From NCBI GenBank assembly GCA_964020975.1, contig OZ026625.1, forward strand, positions 6,849,413 to 6,913,412: a DNA stretch of 64,000 nt, read 5' to 3'. This DNA is from Hermodice carunculata. Its lineage: Eukaryota; Annelida; Polychaeta; Eunicida; Amphinomidae. A program made the translations under genes and the position numbers. Within the stretch, counting starts at the first letter, position 1, and each line of letters starts with the position of its first letter. Shown here in pieces: positions 36,069-48,091 of this stretch. Below the pieces are notes generated by a model that saw only the letters and a list, made by a program, of their open reading frames with translations, was not told where the DNA came from and did not search any database.

Positions 36069-36610
36069 AGGCAACTTTTGTGGGGCCACAGGAGTTAAAC
36101 CACATAAGTAGCGTGTGTATTCTACCCTAACACAAAAGTTGCACCACTTATCACAAATTGCAAATTGAGATAGAATTCAGTCTATCTTCTACCACAAGTG
36201 GTAGCAAACTAGCCAACCAGACTTGATCCTGGTATCACATGTGTGTTGTCATGGCAAGTGCATCAGCAGCTTTATGAGGCGGGGAAACATGGCCAAATGG
36301 AGTGGACCAAGCCTCTAGTGGAACGGCTCGTTGAGCTTTGGGAAGAAAATCCCTGTCTGAGGGACACAAGAAACAAAGAGTACCACAACAGAAACATCAG
36401 CGGAAATGTGCTGGAAAAGGGACACCATTACTGCAGCAGCAGCTTTCTTTGTCTGTACAGTAGCCATGTTTAAATGCCCAGTATGCAAATTGGAGCTGTA
36501 GGTACCCGGTAGGCACAAAGTTGCTGCCACACGCAGTGCTGTATACTGGGGCAAGTGGTGTGCACCACCAGGTGGCAGCAACTTTTGTGGTTCCAGAAAA
36601 GTTGTCCTGT
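36069..36610 (+). mobile_element. Inverted-repeat DNA element with MADF/Myb-like remnant
   Basis: Ends AGGCAACTTTTGTGGGGCCACA and TGGTTCCAGAAAAGTTGTCCT are imperfect inverted repeats (~28 bases). Further inner copies of CACAAAAGTTGC lie at about 36131 and 36508, and GTGGCAGCAACTTTTGTG at 36571-36588. It encloses the MADF-like frame at 36297. A Myb/SANT-like gene inside an inverted-repeat element suggests the PIF/Harbinger group, but no transposase piece or clear 3-base target duplication was seen. Confidence 0.5.
36297..36473 (+). pseudogene. MADF / Myb-SANT-like DNA-binding fragment
   Basis: The frame (open from 36243) reads MEWTKPLVERLVELWEENP, then CLRDTRNKEYHNRN. This matches the first half of MADF or Myb/SANT-like domains (W..PLV..LVE..PCLxD...KEYxNR), which bind DNA and occur in host factors and as the second protein of PIF/Harbinger transposons. 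After about residue 40 the similarity stops and the frame ends in unrelated text, so it is truncated: about 40 of the usual ~85 residues. It lies inside an inverted-repeat element and is probably of transposon origin. Confidence 0.55.
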
Positions 36611-36765
36611 ATATATTCCTAGCTTTAAGTGTTAAAGGACCTTGAAAAATGGGTCAAGGTCACACAACATATTGGTCGTCTAATGCATGTTTGGTGTAAA
36701 TTTTGCAGGTCCATCTCAATTTATTAGTACAATCATGAATTTTAATGGGTTTTGATACCTATGAT

Positions 36766-37187
36766 GTTAATTCCAATAATTGCCACCAGTGGCACCCCTG
36801 TAACTCCTTATGTAATAAACTTCTGCCTGCATCATGTTCCTGTAATGGTACATGTATGAACACAAGAGCACGACTTTTGCCTGATAACAAAGGAACCTAC
36901 AAAATTCAACAGCCCCGAGGAGTTGGATGAGAATACAATTTTGTATTTTTTGCTTTGTCAATATTCTTTAATATCATAACTGAGTACCTAGAGCTTTGTC
37001 CTTAAAAACTGCAACAGAGTAATCTTCACCACATTTCTCTAGTCTCACAATAAATTTCTTTCGATGACATCCTGTCATGAAAAACCAGAGGTCTTCTATT
37101 AAAGACATGAGGGGTCAGGTCCTCAGGTGTGAGGTGATTTTTTTCTTTTTTTTTTTTTTTTAATGAACACATACAGAACAAACTTAC
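36766..37187. other. Intronic, no gene seen
   Basis: Ends with a poly-T tract (37141-37161) close to the donor of the minus-strand laminin exon. Nothing else supported. Confidence 0.4.
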
Positions 37188-37318
37188 CTTCCACCAACAG
37201 AAAAGTCAGTAATTGCATAAAAGTAAGATTTGAGCACTGTAGGGTCTCGGGAAACTTCATCTCCAAACGTATTAAGTCGCGTTAATGAGATCCGGATTGC
37301 TGTCGCTGTCACAAACTC
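37188..37318 (-). CDS. LAMC1-like: Laminin gamma chain, exon for end of LN domain
   Basis: Second of the three exons. Acceptor TTTGCTTTGCAG ends at 37319 and donor GTAAGT begins at 37187 (minus strand). It enters at a codon boundary and leaves after AG, to be completed to Arg by the LE exon. The 43 full codons read [20 protein letters not shown] and end DFSVGG. They correspond to the last part of the laminin N-terminal (LN) domain, which drives laminin polymerisation. Vertebrate gamma-1 has nearly the same stretch, ending in GGR directly before [10 protein letters not shown], and phase and sequence both agree with that junction here. Confidence 0.95.
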
Positions 37319-37488
37319 CTGCAAAGCAAAATATACATGTGAAAGTGAAATCTGTTTCTGTTTAACCGCTGAAAAGATCACAAAGTACATTCCCATTTGA
37401 CCAGAAAACTACACACATAACAGAAAAGTTCCACACTGGATTCCATAATTTATGAATCTATCTATAATTTTTGTTTATGACACTCGTA

Positions 37489-38420
37489 TGACAAGAGGCC
37501 CATGGGCCTGATGCTCTGCTGACATATAGTCTGATTACCACCACCAAGTATTCACTTCCTGAAAAGCATTCCCTCCATGACAATGCGCAACTAGTCAAAG
37601 TCATCCATGGGATGCAACATCAAACTTTCACATGAACGCATTTGTGATACATTTGGTAACATTCCCCTTATCCTTTATCAACATATTGAATTTAGTGTCC
37701 CTTTTTCAAGTGCTTAATGACCCTTCAAAAACAGGTTGAGATCACACAACATATTACAAAATTTGACCATTGGCCTAAGACACATCTGGTGTAAGTTTTA
37801 CAGTTCCATCTCAATTTATTAAATGTATGTCATGGGCACCACAATACAATCATTTCGTGACATGCATTTCCTCTGTGACCTTGAGAAAGTAGGTCAAGGT
37901 CATCATATTACACAATATCAAACTTCCATATGAGACACATTTATGGTATATTTGATATTGCTAGCCTTCATGTCTCTTTAAAATGTAGAATTAAGACTCC
38001 ATGTCAAACTTTTGTCTGTTTAATAGTCCTGTACTGGTATACTGACACATATGCACATGTTAAGATTTAATGACCAAACCCAAAAAAATCATTTCCTGAT
38101 ATGCATTCATTCTGTGACCTTGCAAAAGGAGGTCAAGGTCATCCACATTACACCACTTCTACATATGATACACACTTGTGGCATATTCTGTATTATAGCC
38201 CTATTTTTTCTCAACATAATGAAGTTGAATGGGTTTTCAACACCTTTTGATCTTCTGTAATACTAAGTATCCTTTTATAAGTTTTGAAAGTTATTTGGGG
38301 CTCACACGAATACTGTTGACAGTATGCAGACGGACAAACATAAGTGATGGCATAAGCTGTGTGACTTATGGTCAGTAGAGCTAAAAACTTGCATTCAGGT
38401 CTTGTTTTTACAACAAGTGG
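37489..38420 (+). mobile_element. Family B element, nearly full copy
   Basis: Left end GACAAGAGGCCCATGGGCC then TGATGCTCTGCTGACATATAG. Right end CATAAGCTGTGTGACTTATGGTCAGTAGAGCTAAAAAC. The subterminal words GCTCTGCTGAC and GTCAGTAGAGC are inverted. The interior has three to four diverged ~200-bp units, each with TGTGACCTTG.AAA..AGGTCAAGGTCATC. No coding capacity; superfamily not assigned. Confidence 0.7.
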
Positions 38421-39255
38421 TCTCACCCAATTTTTGCTTGTTCACAGCTTCTTTAAACTGCCATGAACAAGCTCAGTCCCAGGATTCTTTAAGAAGAACC
38501 CACGATCCATTCTTCACAAAATTCATACAGGAAATAAAAGTAGCCTCATAACAGTGATAGGCTATCCACCGTATAAGATCACTCTTGGCATGCTCCATTC
38601 ATTACTTTCTTCCTGGGGCAGTAGGGTGCTGTTTTCCTGTTTTGTTGCACGTCATGAAAGAATGTAGTCAACCATACAGCCAGGCTGTTAGCGGCAGGTC
38701 TAAGTGTTAAAAGCAATTTCAACAGGGCAGTCCTGCAGGTCTCTGTTTCACTTGGAAAAAACCAAGTGCATTTCTGTAGACATGAAGTGTTCTCTCAGCA
38801 TTTGCTATCTTGTCGGTACATCACCCTAGCCTTCCTTTCTGTCCAGGAACACCCGGAGAGCAGGCTGAGGTTTATCTCTACCCATGTATCCCATATTAGA
38901 ACACACACTGGCTTCTCGTGACACTCCTAATCACCGTGCTGGCACAATACAGATCAAGTTTCTTCAGTGCATTACACTACCTGAGGGGGGCATTGTTTTC
39001 TGCCCAGCAGGTCCTCCCTGTCACTTCATTTTCACTATTTGTTACTGTTAATGACTAAATGTACTTATTTTCATGGTTTTTATATTCCATGCATATGACT
39101 GAAGTTTTCATTTCACTATTTTTGACCCAGTTCCTCTTAACCATATGATAAAATACCACATGTATATCAATGTGCTTGTATTTAAGTTACAGATTTGTAG
39201 CATCAGCAAAACAGGCAAAAATAAAATGGATATTGTTACATGTACTGGTCAAGAC
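38421..39255. other. Intronic, no gene seen
   Basis: No supported feature. Confidence 0.4.
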
Positions 39256-40735
39256 TCCAATAAGTGAGTCCTAAACTTTATGTCCTCAGTGACCTTGGGA
39301 CAGAATATCAAAGTTAAAAATATGTCAAGGTCACTGATATTACATCAAATTCTAGCTTTGGCATGGTCTATATATCCTTTAAATTTGGCAAGTCTAATCC
39401 TTTTCAAGATATGGAATTTAATATCATTAAACACATTTTGGCTCATAATTTCCATCAAATTATAGCTGGTGCCACCAGTATCATTAGCAACTTAAGACTT
39501 TGACCTCCCCAACAATACCACCATATTTGCGCGAAGACCTGCAACAAATTAAAGATGCTGGAGTGTTCACAAGATTTTCACATTTTGACCCCTATACTGC
39601 ATAATATTGTAGGTGGCGCAGCGCCATCAGTATTAAAATGAACCTTGATTTTTACACATCCTATAGTTCCTGAAAGTTATATTGGGCTAACCTGAGAACT
39701 GTGGATGGTATTGCAGTCACACGATTTTCACATTTTGACCTGTATATTGCATAATACTATAGGTGGCACCACCAACATTTATGTCCACAAAGATTTTCAT
39801 ACACTTTATAATTCCTAAACTTTAAATGCGCCTATCTCTAAAATTGTGGTGTGCAGAGCATTCATTTGATGACCCCCATATTTAAACTGGTCATTTGACC
39901 ATGACCTTCACCTCGGTTTACAAAATTATTACTGTTCAAACCACGTGCCCCGCATCAAGCTTTCCAAAATTATATAGTCTGTTTGTTCCAATTGGGTAAC
40001 AACTTTTTGAGTTATTGAAGAAACAGAAAAAACATGAACAAGCCCCAAATTTCATAATTACTGGGTCACAGTGACCCAAAAAGTAGGTCAACAAGTACAG
40101 TTATATGTATTATGTTATCAAGTGCAATTTTGATCTGGAGGCTCAATCCTCTTTGCCATTGCCATGATTGATATCCAAGCTACACTTTGAAATTAAAAAA
40201 ATCACCTTTTCAACTTTACAGGCATAGTGACCTCACAAAAAAGGTCAAGGTCACTGATATTACATAGCATTCTAGCATTGGACATGGTCTATATATCCTA
40301 TACAATTGGCAAGTCTAATCCAATTATTTTTCCAATATGGAATTTCATATCTTAAAAGACATTTTGGCTCATAATTTCCATCAAATTGCAGTAGTAACTT
40401 AGACTTCGACCTCCTGAACAATCTCACCAAATTTGGTGAAGATCCATTGAAAATTAAAGATGCTAGAGTGTTCACAAGATTTTCACATTTTGACCCCTAT
40501 ATTACATATCGTAGATGACGCCACCAATATCGAAAGGAACCTAGACTTTCATACACCCTGTAAGTCCTGAAAGGTACAACTAGGCTAACAATAAAACTTT
40601 TAAAGTTATAGCGCTGACAAACCAAAAGTTTAAGGATGGACAGACAGAAGGACGGACAGAATGACCGATGTACAGAGATGAGTGATGCTATAAGCACTGC
40701 ACCCTTTGGTCAGCAGAGCCTAAAAGCTTGTAGTG
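39256..40735 (+). mobile_element. Two tandem family B copies
   Basis: The text GACCTTG...TCAAGGTCACTGATATTACAT, GGTCTATATATCCT, GGCTCATAATTTCCATCAAATT and TTTTCACATTTTGACCCCTATA occurs at 39290-39840 and again at 40225-40735. The second ends with GATGGACAGACAGAAGGACGGACAG and the terminus TTTGGTCAGCAGAGCC. No genes. Confidence 0.7.
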
Positions 40736-43700
40736 GTGATTAACAGCTTGAAAATTTGTATCTTTACAAGGAAATATACCAGCTTTTTTTTTCTTTGGGT
40801 GAAAAAGCAAGAATTCAGGCTCCTGAAGATCCTCATGCCCGTAAATCCCCTGCACATGGGGGCAAAGTAGGATGCACAATCCATGCCACATTTTTTTGCC
40901 TCTGAAAACACAAGGTCTGACAGTGTTCACATATATGTGTACTCATCTCTTTTTGTCAATAGGGAAACCTACTCTTTATGCTCAGCAGATGTGTCACACG
41001 CATGACTGAAAACCGTGGGAATCATACCCTTCCAATTTGCCTGCTTAACATTCCAAAACTGTCCAGGTTCTGTGACCTCAGCAACCAACCTGTCAGAACT
41101 ATTGTTATCACAAAATATAGGCGTCGTTAGTTATGTTTCACAGCTCTGTCCAAGTCAAACAAGTAAGTTTTGTACTTGCTCCTCAGACAGCAGCACAAAA
41201 TTGTAGGCAGGGGTCTGATTAACACATACACACACAAAAACAAAAAAAAAGAGAGACAGAGACAGGTCAGAATGACCTGGCAGCACATGAAGGGGGGCAA
41301 GGGTTGAACTGGAAAGTGGAATTTTGTCAAGATTTATTTCTAGGACACTAACATGACAAATGAAAATTAAGTTAACAAGACCTGAAAATTTGCAATTTAT
41401 TTTCTCCGTCTCAAGCTACCAAAACAGGTTCCCTTTGCCTCCTTGCCAAACATACCTGACAATATTCAATCCCTACTTGTATGATCAAAATTAAGATTGT
41501 TCCCAAAACAAGTTACTTTAAGTCTAACTCATCCCAACTGGAATTTTACGTTGTCCAGCATAGCAGAACATGCAATGTGATTATGAGGACCGGGCCCTGT
41601 TCACGTTTGTGATTGGTCTCAAAGAGTTTTTTAATACACTGCATATATGACATATAAAAAAAGTAAAAGTTAGTGACATAATAGTTCCCTCCCTGTGCCC
41701 TCCCCTGCCCCCAGGAGACCTAGGTTCTGTAGCCTGTAGAGAGGGTAGGGATCCGGCTCATAGTTCATTTATTAGCAGGATACTTTTCTTTGTAATTCCC
41801 TGTTTATCCAGACATCAGTGACACTTCACCAGCACAGTCTTGCACAATTCACAGTACACATTTAGTTCACCTTTCACAGTAATGACTTCTTAATGAGGTA
41901 ATGAAAAATACCCCTTGCCACCCTTCTCTGTGTGCATGTGGGAGGCTCTGTACAGGTACCACAGACACAGTGTCCTGTGATCTCTGAAGCTGAACACAGT
42001 AACTACTGCAGACACTCCTGCCTGCATAACATTGACACACCACATAACATTGTCAAGTGCTTGACCACAGCGCCCCAGGGCAACAAACTTTAATCCTTTT
42101 CTGGCTTCCCCCCAACTCCCCCCCCCCGGTCGCTCACACACGAAAATAATTAAAGAAAGTTGCTAACCTGGAAAAAAAATCAAAGATACCTGCTACCCTG
42201 GGAGAGCTGAAATTTTGATGTTAGCTGTCCTCTGCAAAACTGACTTAAATATCTTCATCCAAAACTTTCTACAATTTTCCAGTAGACCAGTGCAGAAAAT
42301 CAAAAATAAAGTTATTTGCTAGTGTACCTGTCCCAGATGGGAGTCTTGTACATACATCTTTATAAATGGAAAATTCCTCCGTGAAGAGAGTTTTGATAGT
42401 TGGGCTAATTTGCCAAAGATTGCTTTAAGTGTGGTTTATTCCGTATACCCCATGGCAACAACATTTCTGGCTGAAATGATAAATCTGAACACTAACATGC
42501 AACAAGGGTGGCCCAGGTCACCTTCAAAAAGGGTCAAAGTGCTTCTCAGACCACCTTGACATGACACCAATTGTGTCTGTTTTATGCTGGCAAAGTCCCA
42601 GGTGGACTTTCAAGTGTCTCCACTTTGGTATACCAGAAGGAGCTTTACATGAGGTATATTCTATCATGGGTACACTTAATTTAACTCTAATAATTACCCC
42701 CTATGCAGTACTTTTCGCATAGTAGGCCTACACAGGTCTACCAGCCACCTTGCTGATCTGCAAGTGAAGGGGCACTTCATTGGAATCCCTACGTGTAGTG
42801 GCAAATTTCCACTCTAAATTTAAGTGTCTCTAAGTTCATGCAAGCAAAGAGTTCCATTGATTCTACCAACCTTACAGCATCACACACACAAACAAACACT
42901 GTTGGACTATGAGTAAACACCATGTATAACTATAACATCACATTTGGAATTGATTTGGAATGTCAAATAGTGGAAAGGTAGGTCAACTGTTTCAAATGAA
43001 AGTTTGCAATTCTGTCAACAGATGGCACTGCATGTATGTAAACAAAGTGTTCCGGCCTACCTCGAAAAAAATTTAAACACACCAAACTTTTTGCTTCAAA
43101 TTTAAAGCATGGAAACACAAAATTATAGTTTCTTTCGGATAGATCTTATTCACCCTTATAAAACAAAAAAAAAAGTTCCTTATAAATTGCTTGATGGAGC
43201 CATGGTTAGTGCTGAAACTGATACTGGCCAAAGATTAAAATGCAGCCATCTGATTGTGTGTTGCCCACTGTCCATGACAAAATGTTCCATATTTTCTCAA
43301 AGAATCATAATAAAAAACAATGAAATTTTTTACTCACTCTACATGAGGGCAAGGCTGGACATTAAGAATTTCTCTTACATGTTGCGATGTTTTTGTCCAC
43401 AATTTCCAGCAAGTAGTGGACTAAATCTCTGTTAAAATCAAATTTTTTACTTGTCCTGTCTAAAATTTTACTTGTCCTGAACACGAGAGCTTGTCTTAAT
43501 GTCAAGCCATGTTGAGGCCCTGGTCAGTGGTCTTCATGGTCTTTGCAATGTGTGGTATGTCATGCGATAGCTTTTCTTGTGACAGCTGGAGCATGACTTG
43601 TTAAGCAATGCAAACCATCCACTTCAGACGGAGCACATTAGCACATGACTGCAAGCTCTTTTCGTGAAGAATTTGCATGCAATCTTCATTTTAAATCTAC

Positions 43701-43775
43701 ATAATTTAACAGAAACGTTAGGGACTGGTAAATCTTAGTCTGAAAACTAATTAGGGAGACTTATAATACACCTAC
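40736..43775. other. Intronic, no gene seen
   Basis: Contains a C-run near 42118-42127 and scattered GA/CA patches. None of the open frames has a domain I recognise. Confidence 0.4.
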
Positions 43776-44077
43776 CTGTAAAACTGCACTACTTGCAAAG
43801 TTATATGCACTGGGCCTTCCCTTCAATGTACTAAAGACAATCTCTCCCCCAGTCAGAGGTAAAAGTCCACTGTAGTGATCTGTGCAGATAGCTGCTGTCT
43901 CATCATTTTTGGTAATCCTTCCATTCTTGGTTTTTGAGTATGTCTCCTCACACGACATACTGTAGTACTGGTATGGTATCCATGGCCCTCCCTCCTTCGT
44001 CTGTTTGTATATCGCAAAACTCTCTGGTCGACTGGAGCGGAACTTGAGTCGCACATAACTTATATCAAATGATTTAC
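43776..44077 (-). CDS. LAMC1-like: Laminin gamma chain, exon for middle of LN domain
   Basis: First of the visible exons in transcript order. Acceptor TCTTTTTCCGCAG ends at 44078 and donor GTAGGT begins at 43775 (minus strand). It starts with two bases completing a Gly codon and ends on a full codon (Gln), so its 302 bases fit the following exon in frame. It encodes KSFDISYVRLKF, SRPESFAIYK, GPWIPYQYYS, PLTGG and GRPSAYNF, all hallmark stretches of the LN domain of laminin gamma-1. The preceding exon, carrying the signal peptide and the start of the LN domain, was not found in the remaining 20 kb and is probably beyond the window. No stop or frame break is visible. Confidence 0.96.
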
Positions 44078-44526
44078 CTGCGGAAAAAGACCCAGAAAGC
44101 TGTTAAGTACATTGTTCAGTTCATGAATCGAAATATAACATAAAAATAATCATTATTAATTAAGAGCATAACTCACAAAGATGCAGGTGAAAATAACATG
44201 TCCACCATAATCTCATTATGGCATTCGGCAACCAAAATGTTAAATATTCATTCATACTATGTATTTTTGTAAATGACAGGATTATGCAGTTACAATGTAA
44301 ATACCATGTATATCATGGTCTCGAAAACTTGATAGGACACAAACGAAAGCCAAGCACAAACCTTAACACCCAACCAAGAGCATCCAGCCCTGCAAAGGTG
44401 TACTTTAGCTACTCCCAATGAAAACCAATTCTTTTTTCACCATTTCTATCCTCTGGACAAGATACTTTTGAAACTTCACCTGCCCCCTGTTCCACTCTGC
44501 TTGTCCATCCATTAAAAGTCTACTCA
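44078..44526. other. Intronic, no gene seen
   Basis: Upstream intron of the laminin gene; nothing supported. Confidence 0.4.
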
Positions 44527-45110
44527 GGCCAAAAAAATGTAAGTGTGTTTCCCCTAATGGACAATTTTTTTTTCGGGGGGGGGGGGTAGGTAGGTAGGCA
44601 TAATATTTTTTTGTTTTTAAAGTCTGACAATTTTGGTGGGTCAGTATGTTTTCTTCCCTTAATATTCCACAATTTTTGGCAGGTAGGTGTTTTTTTGTTT
44701 TTTTGTTTTTTTTTTTGTTTTTTTTGGTTGGAAGTAAGTTAACAGGGGGTCAGTAGGGGGGTTTAGAGACGGGTAGGTCAGCTTATGGGAAAACATTTAT
44801 TTTTTTTAAGCCCTACACCAAAATTGAGTATTGTCCACTACAAGACATCTCTTGATTTTTTAGTTTACCCGATTTAAATTTTACTTCTCCAGGGATAATT
44901 TTTGGCAGGTAGGTGTTTTTAACTTTTTTTTTCGGTCAGAAATACGTTAACAGGGGGTCAGTAGGGGATTTTAAAGACGGGTCTGTCGGCTTAGGGGAAA
45001 CAATTTTTTGGGGGGCCTTACATCGAAATTAAGTATTGTCCCTCACAAGACATGTCTTTGGGATTTTTTACTTCACCTAATTTGAATTTTACTTCTGCGG
45101 GTATCATATA
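44527..45110. mobile_element. MITE family C with 225-bp tandem duplication
   Basis: Left end GGCCAAAAAAATGTAAGTGTGTTTCCCCTAA. The block from GGCAGGTAGGTG (44679) recurs at 44904, a 225-base tandem duplication that includes AACAGGGGGTCAGTAGGGG, TTAGGGGAAACA and AAATTGAGTATTGTCC. The copy at 35768-36019 lacks the duplication. Confidence 0.65.
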
Positions 45111-45141
45111 TTGAAACTGCTGGGCCCTGCTATTTGCTTAA

Positions 45142-45419
45142 CCCTCTTAGTGCCAAGGCTGGACTTGGTCAACAGCTTTCCTTGTCACGCTTTGGGTGCA
45201 TTGAGCCTGCAGTGCACTGAGGAAAGCTGTTGACCTGAACCATTATAGTCATGGCAACTGTAGGCATGCTGGTACTTGAATGAAAGGTCTGGATAGTTAC
45301 AAAGACCATGAATCTGGTGTCATTATGTCAGGTCAGAGCACACCCACTTTAGTCAAAATTGGTGATGAAAGAGTTACACTTGGGTAGATCAACTTTAAAC
45401 GTGATTGGCACTGAAAGAG
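45142..45419. mobile_element. TTAA-flanked hairpin MITE (piggyBac-like)
   Basis: TTAA (45138-45141) and TTGA (45420-45423) bracket 278 bp with inverted ends CCCTCTTAGTGCCAA and TTGGCACTGAAAGAG. It contains the family hairpin arms GTCAACAGCTTTCCT and AGGAAAGCTGTTGAC (about 45174-45230). Confidence 0.75.
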
Positions 45420-45689
45420 TTGAACTGACCAATACCAGCTGGTGGTTAAAGTTGCATTCCGCGACGTAGCTGACCCAAATTATCAATATGATCCAACTTT
45501 AGTGCAATGAATGTGGAAATCAACCACTATAACACCCATGTTTTCCTTCTGAAGTTGTTTGTTGCGTTGTTGAGTTTTTTGGGAGTTAAATCATCGCGAC
45601 TTCCATCGGTGAGCCACCGATGGAACTTGAAAATTCAAACAGAGTGTGGCAGGGAATTCCTCGATAACGTCATTTTGGTCAATTTCATT

Positions 45690-47784
45690 TGTATAGAAAT
45701 CATGATAACCCCGATCCAGATATAGAAGATTTAATTAACACCTATGAAGATCTTAATATATTTAATGAACTAGATAATACAATTAAAGCGGGGGAAGTTA
45801 TCAAAGTTGTTAAACAGATAAAAAATAACAAATCCCCAGGGTTAGATTGTATAACCAATGAGATGATTAAAAACAGTATTCAGATTATGAAGACCCCCCT
45901 CCAAAAACTATACAACAAGATACTAAGTAGTGGTACCTAACCATCTGCCTGGTCAGAGGGGTATATAGTATCCATCTTTAAGTCTGGTAGTAGAGATGAC
46001 CCTAATAACTACAGAGGGATAACTATAAGTACCTCCTTAGGCAAAGCGTTTAGCGCCATATTAAATGACAGATTTGTCAAGTTTTTGGAGAACAGGGAAA
46101 TAATGCATGATGTTCAAATCGGTTCATGTAAGGGTTCGCGAACCTCTGATCACATATATATACTTAAAAGTCTCATAGATAAATATACTAAAGTTAAATC
46201 CCCGAAAAAAAAAGAAATTATATACTGCCTTCATTGATTTTCGCAAGGCATTTGATCTACTTTGGAGAGATGCTATGTATTTTAAGCTACTTCAGGTAGA
46301 GGTAGCCTCCAAATTCTACAAAGTAATAAAAAACATGTACACTTCTGTGAAGTCTCGCATAAAATTGGATAACTACTTGACTCCATTCTTCGATTCACAT
46401 GTTGGAGTCCGGCAGGGCGACGTGCTAAGCCCTGCCCTCTTTAATTTTTTTATTAATGATATACCAACATTATTTGATAATAATGACTCCCCTGTGTACC
46501 TGGGTGAGCGACCGATCAGCTGTCTACAATACGCTGATGATCTAGTAATCCTATCTGAAAATAGAGAGGGCCTACAAAGCTGTCTGGATAAGTTACATGC
46601 TTACTGTAAGACCTGGAGATTAGAGGTTAATATCCAAAAGACCAAGATAATGATATTTAACCCCACCGGTAGAAAACTTGATGACTGCTTTCTTTTTGAT
46701 GGTAATGTAATGGAAAGTGTTAACAGGTATACATATTTGGGAATAAAATTTGCAAGCTCTGGTACTTTTGAACATGCTGTTAACGAGCTTAGAGAAAAGA
46801 GTTTGAAAGCCCCTTTTAAATTAAAAAAAATGTTTTGACAGTGTAGACACCAAACCATATATGATGATTAAAATGTTCAACCAATTAATTAAACCAATTC
46901 TTACGTATGGGGCCGATGTTTGGGGTATAGAGGTTTGTAAAATCACTAAAGACAAAACATGCCAGGTTAAATGCTTAGAGGCCGGTTTTGACTCCCACCC
47001 TATAGAAAGACTACACAGTAGCTATTGTTAATACATTCTTGGCGTTCACTGCAAAGCCAGTAGTGTGGCCGTCTATGGTGAACTAGGCTTAAAACCTCTA
47101 TGTTACGATATTGTCAGATGCTCCTTGAAATTTTGGATAAGACTGTTACAAAGCCCTGAAAATTCACTTTTAAACTTAGCATACAGAGAAAGTATGACTA
47201 TGGCAAACGGCGGTGTTAATTCCTGGTATTCCAAGCTGAGATCTCTACTACAACATTATAAAGAAGATGCCAATATGGATATGATGAATGAAGAAAATTG
47301 TCCAATTATCAGTAATATAATCATGAAAATGGAGGATGAATTTTATCAAATTTGGGAGAAAAAGGTTCATTTGAATGGTAAATTAGATGTGTTTAGACTA
47401 ATCAGGCAAAACTATGGATACAAAGATTATCTTAATTCAATACAAAATTTTGCTTGGAGAAAAGAATTTACCAAAATTAGGATTTCAGCACATGATTTAT
47501 TGATAGAAAGGGGTAGATATTTGAAGATTGAGAAAGAAGACAGGAAGTGTATACTATGTAAAAGTGGAAGTGTCGAGAATGAGTTACATTTTATCCTTGA
47601 ATGCGATAAGTATAGCCATATTAGAAATAATTTACTCAAAGCACATATCAGGAAAGGACAGGGAGATCATGGGTTACAAGATAAGAATGAATTGTTTGAA
47701 TACCTATTAAATGAATGTAATGAGACTAATTTAGCCAAATTCTGCTGGCAAGCCCACCAGGAAAGAAAGGGCATATTAAACTAA
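45690..47784 (+). pseudogene. LINE reverse transcriptase, broken
   Basis: Reads KIKNNKSPGLD-type finger text (about 45815-45850), then FIDFRKAFD (near 46235), GVRQGDVLSPALFNFFIND (near 46405), the catalytic YADD at 46530-46541 and KTKIMIFNP. A C-terminal zinc-finger-like CxLC...HFxxxC (about 47548-47605) precedes the stop at 47782. Breaks visible: a TAA at 45938, a frame change in the A-run at 46205-46213, another in the A-run near 46825, and a stop near 47030. Normal length for the RT half of such an ORF. The copy copies RNA into DNA in the family sense only; it is dead. Confidence 0.9.
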
Positions 47785-48091
47785 CACAGGACTTGGTCCA
47801 GTTTAGGTCCATTTTAGTATCATGACATAGATTAGATTAGATTTTTTTTTTTATTATTATTTTGTCTGTCCCACAGGCTATATTTAGAAAGTAGTATGTA
47901 TACTCATATAGCTGGTGCTGTCAATACGTTGACTTTGTATTGTGTTGGTGCTAATTATTTAGTGGCAGTAAGTGTGAAGCAACGTCCATGTAAACAAACA
48001 GTTGCATGCAAACAAGTTTGTATTATGTATTTCTTGCTATGGTCCCAAGAGGGCGTTATTTTGCAATAAAGCATTGAATTGAATTGAATTT
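45690..48091 (+). mobile_element. 5'-truncated LINE (APE-type non-LTR retrotransposon)
   Basis: The reverse transcriptase and C-terminal parts of a LINE, followed by a 3' UTR of about 300 bases with AATAAA at 48065 and a (TTGAA)3 tail. The endonuclease half is missing. The clade is probably in the CR1/Jockey group, not settled. It lies antisense to the laminin gene, in the intron upstream of the exon at 43776 if that gene continues to the right. No target duplication was identified. Confidence 0.9.

Larger units (their letters stand above)
35578..36765 (+). mobile_element. Family B copy interrupted by two other elements
   Basis: Left end GACAAGAGGCCCATAGCCTTAATGC at 35578. Text continuous with the cleaner copy at 37489 runs to about 35767, resumes at 36020 (TATCAACATGTTGAATTTAAT) and again near 36630 (GACCTTGAAAAATGGGTCAAGGTCACACAAC...). 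The gaps are filled by the elements at 35768-36019 and about 36069-36610. The insertion order is therefore readable: family B first, then the other two. Confidence 0.7.
37319..43775 (-). other. Laminin gamma intron, about 6.5 kb
   Basis: Runs from GTAGGT at 43775 to TTTGCAG at 37319 (minus strand), phase 0. Filled mostly by family B repeats between 37.5 and 40.7 kb. Confidence 0.9.

Noticed and set aside
45446-45464. TTAAAGTTGCATTCCGCGA shared (inverted) with 56183-56203
   Set aside because: Too short to define an element; the flanks do not align, so it is only a possible repeat terminus.
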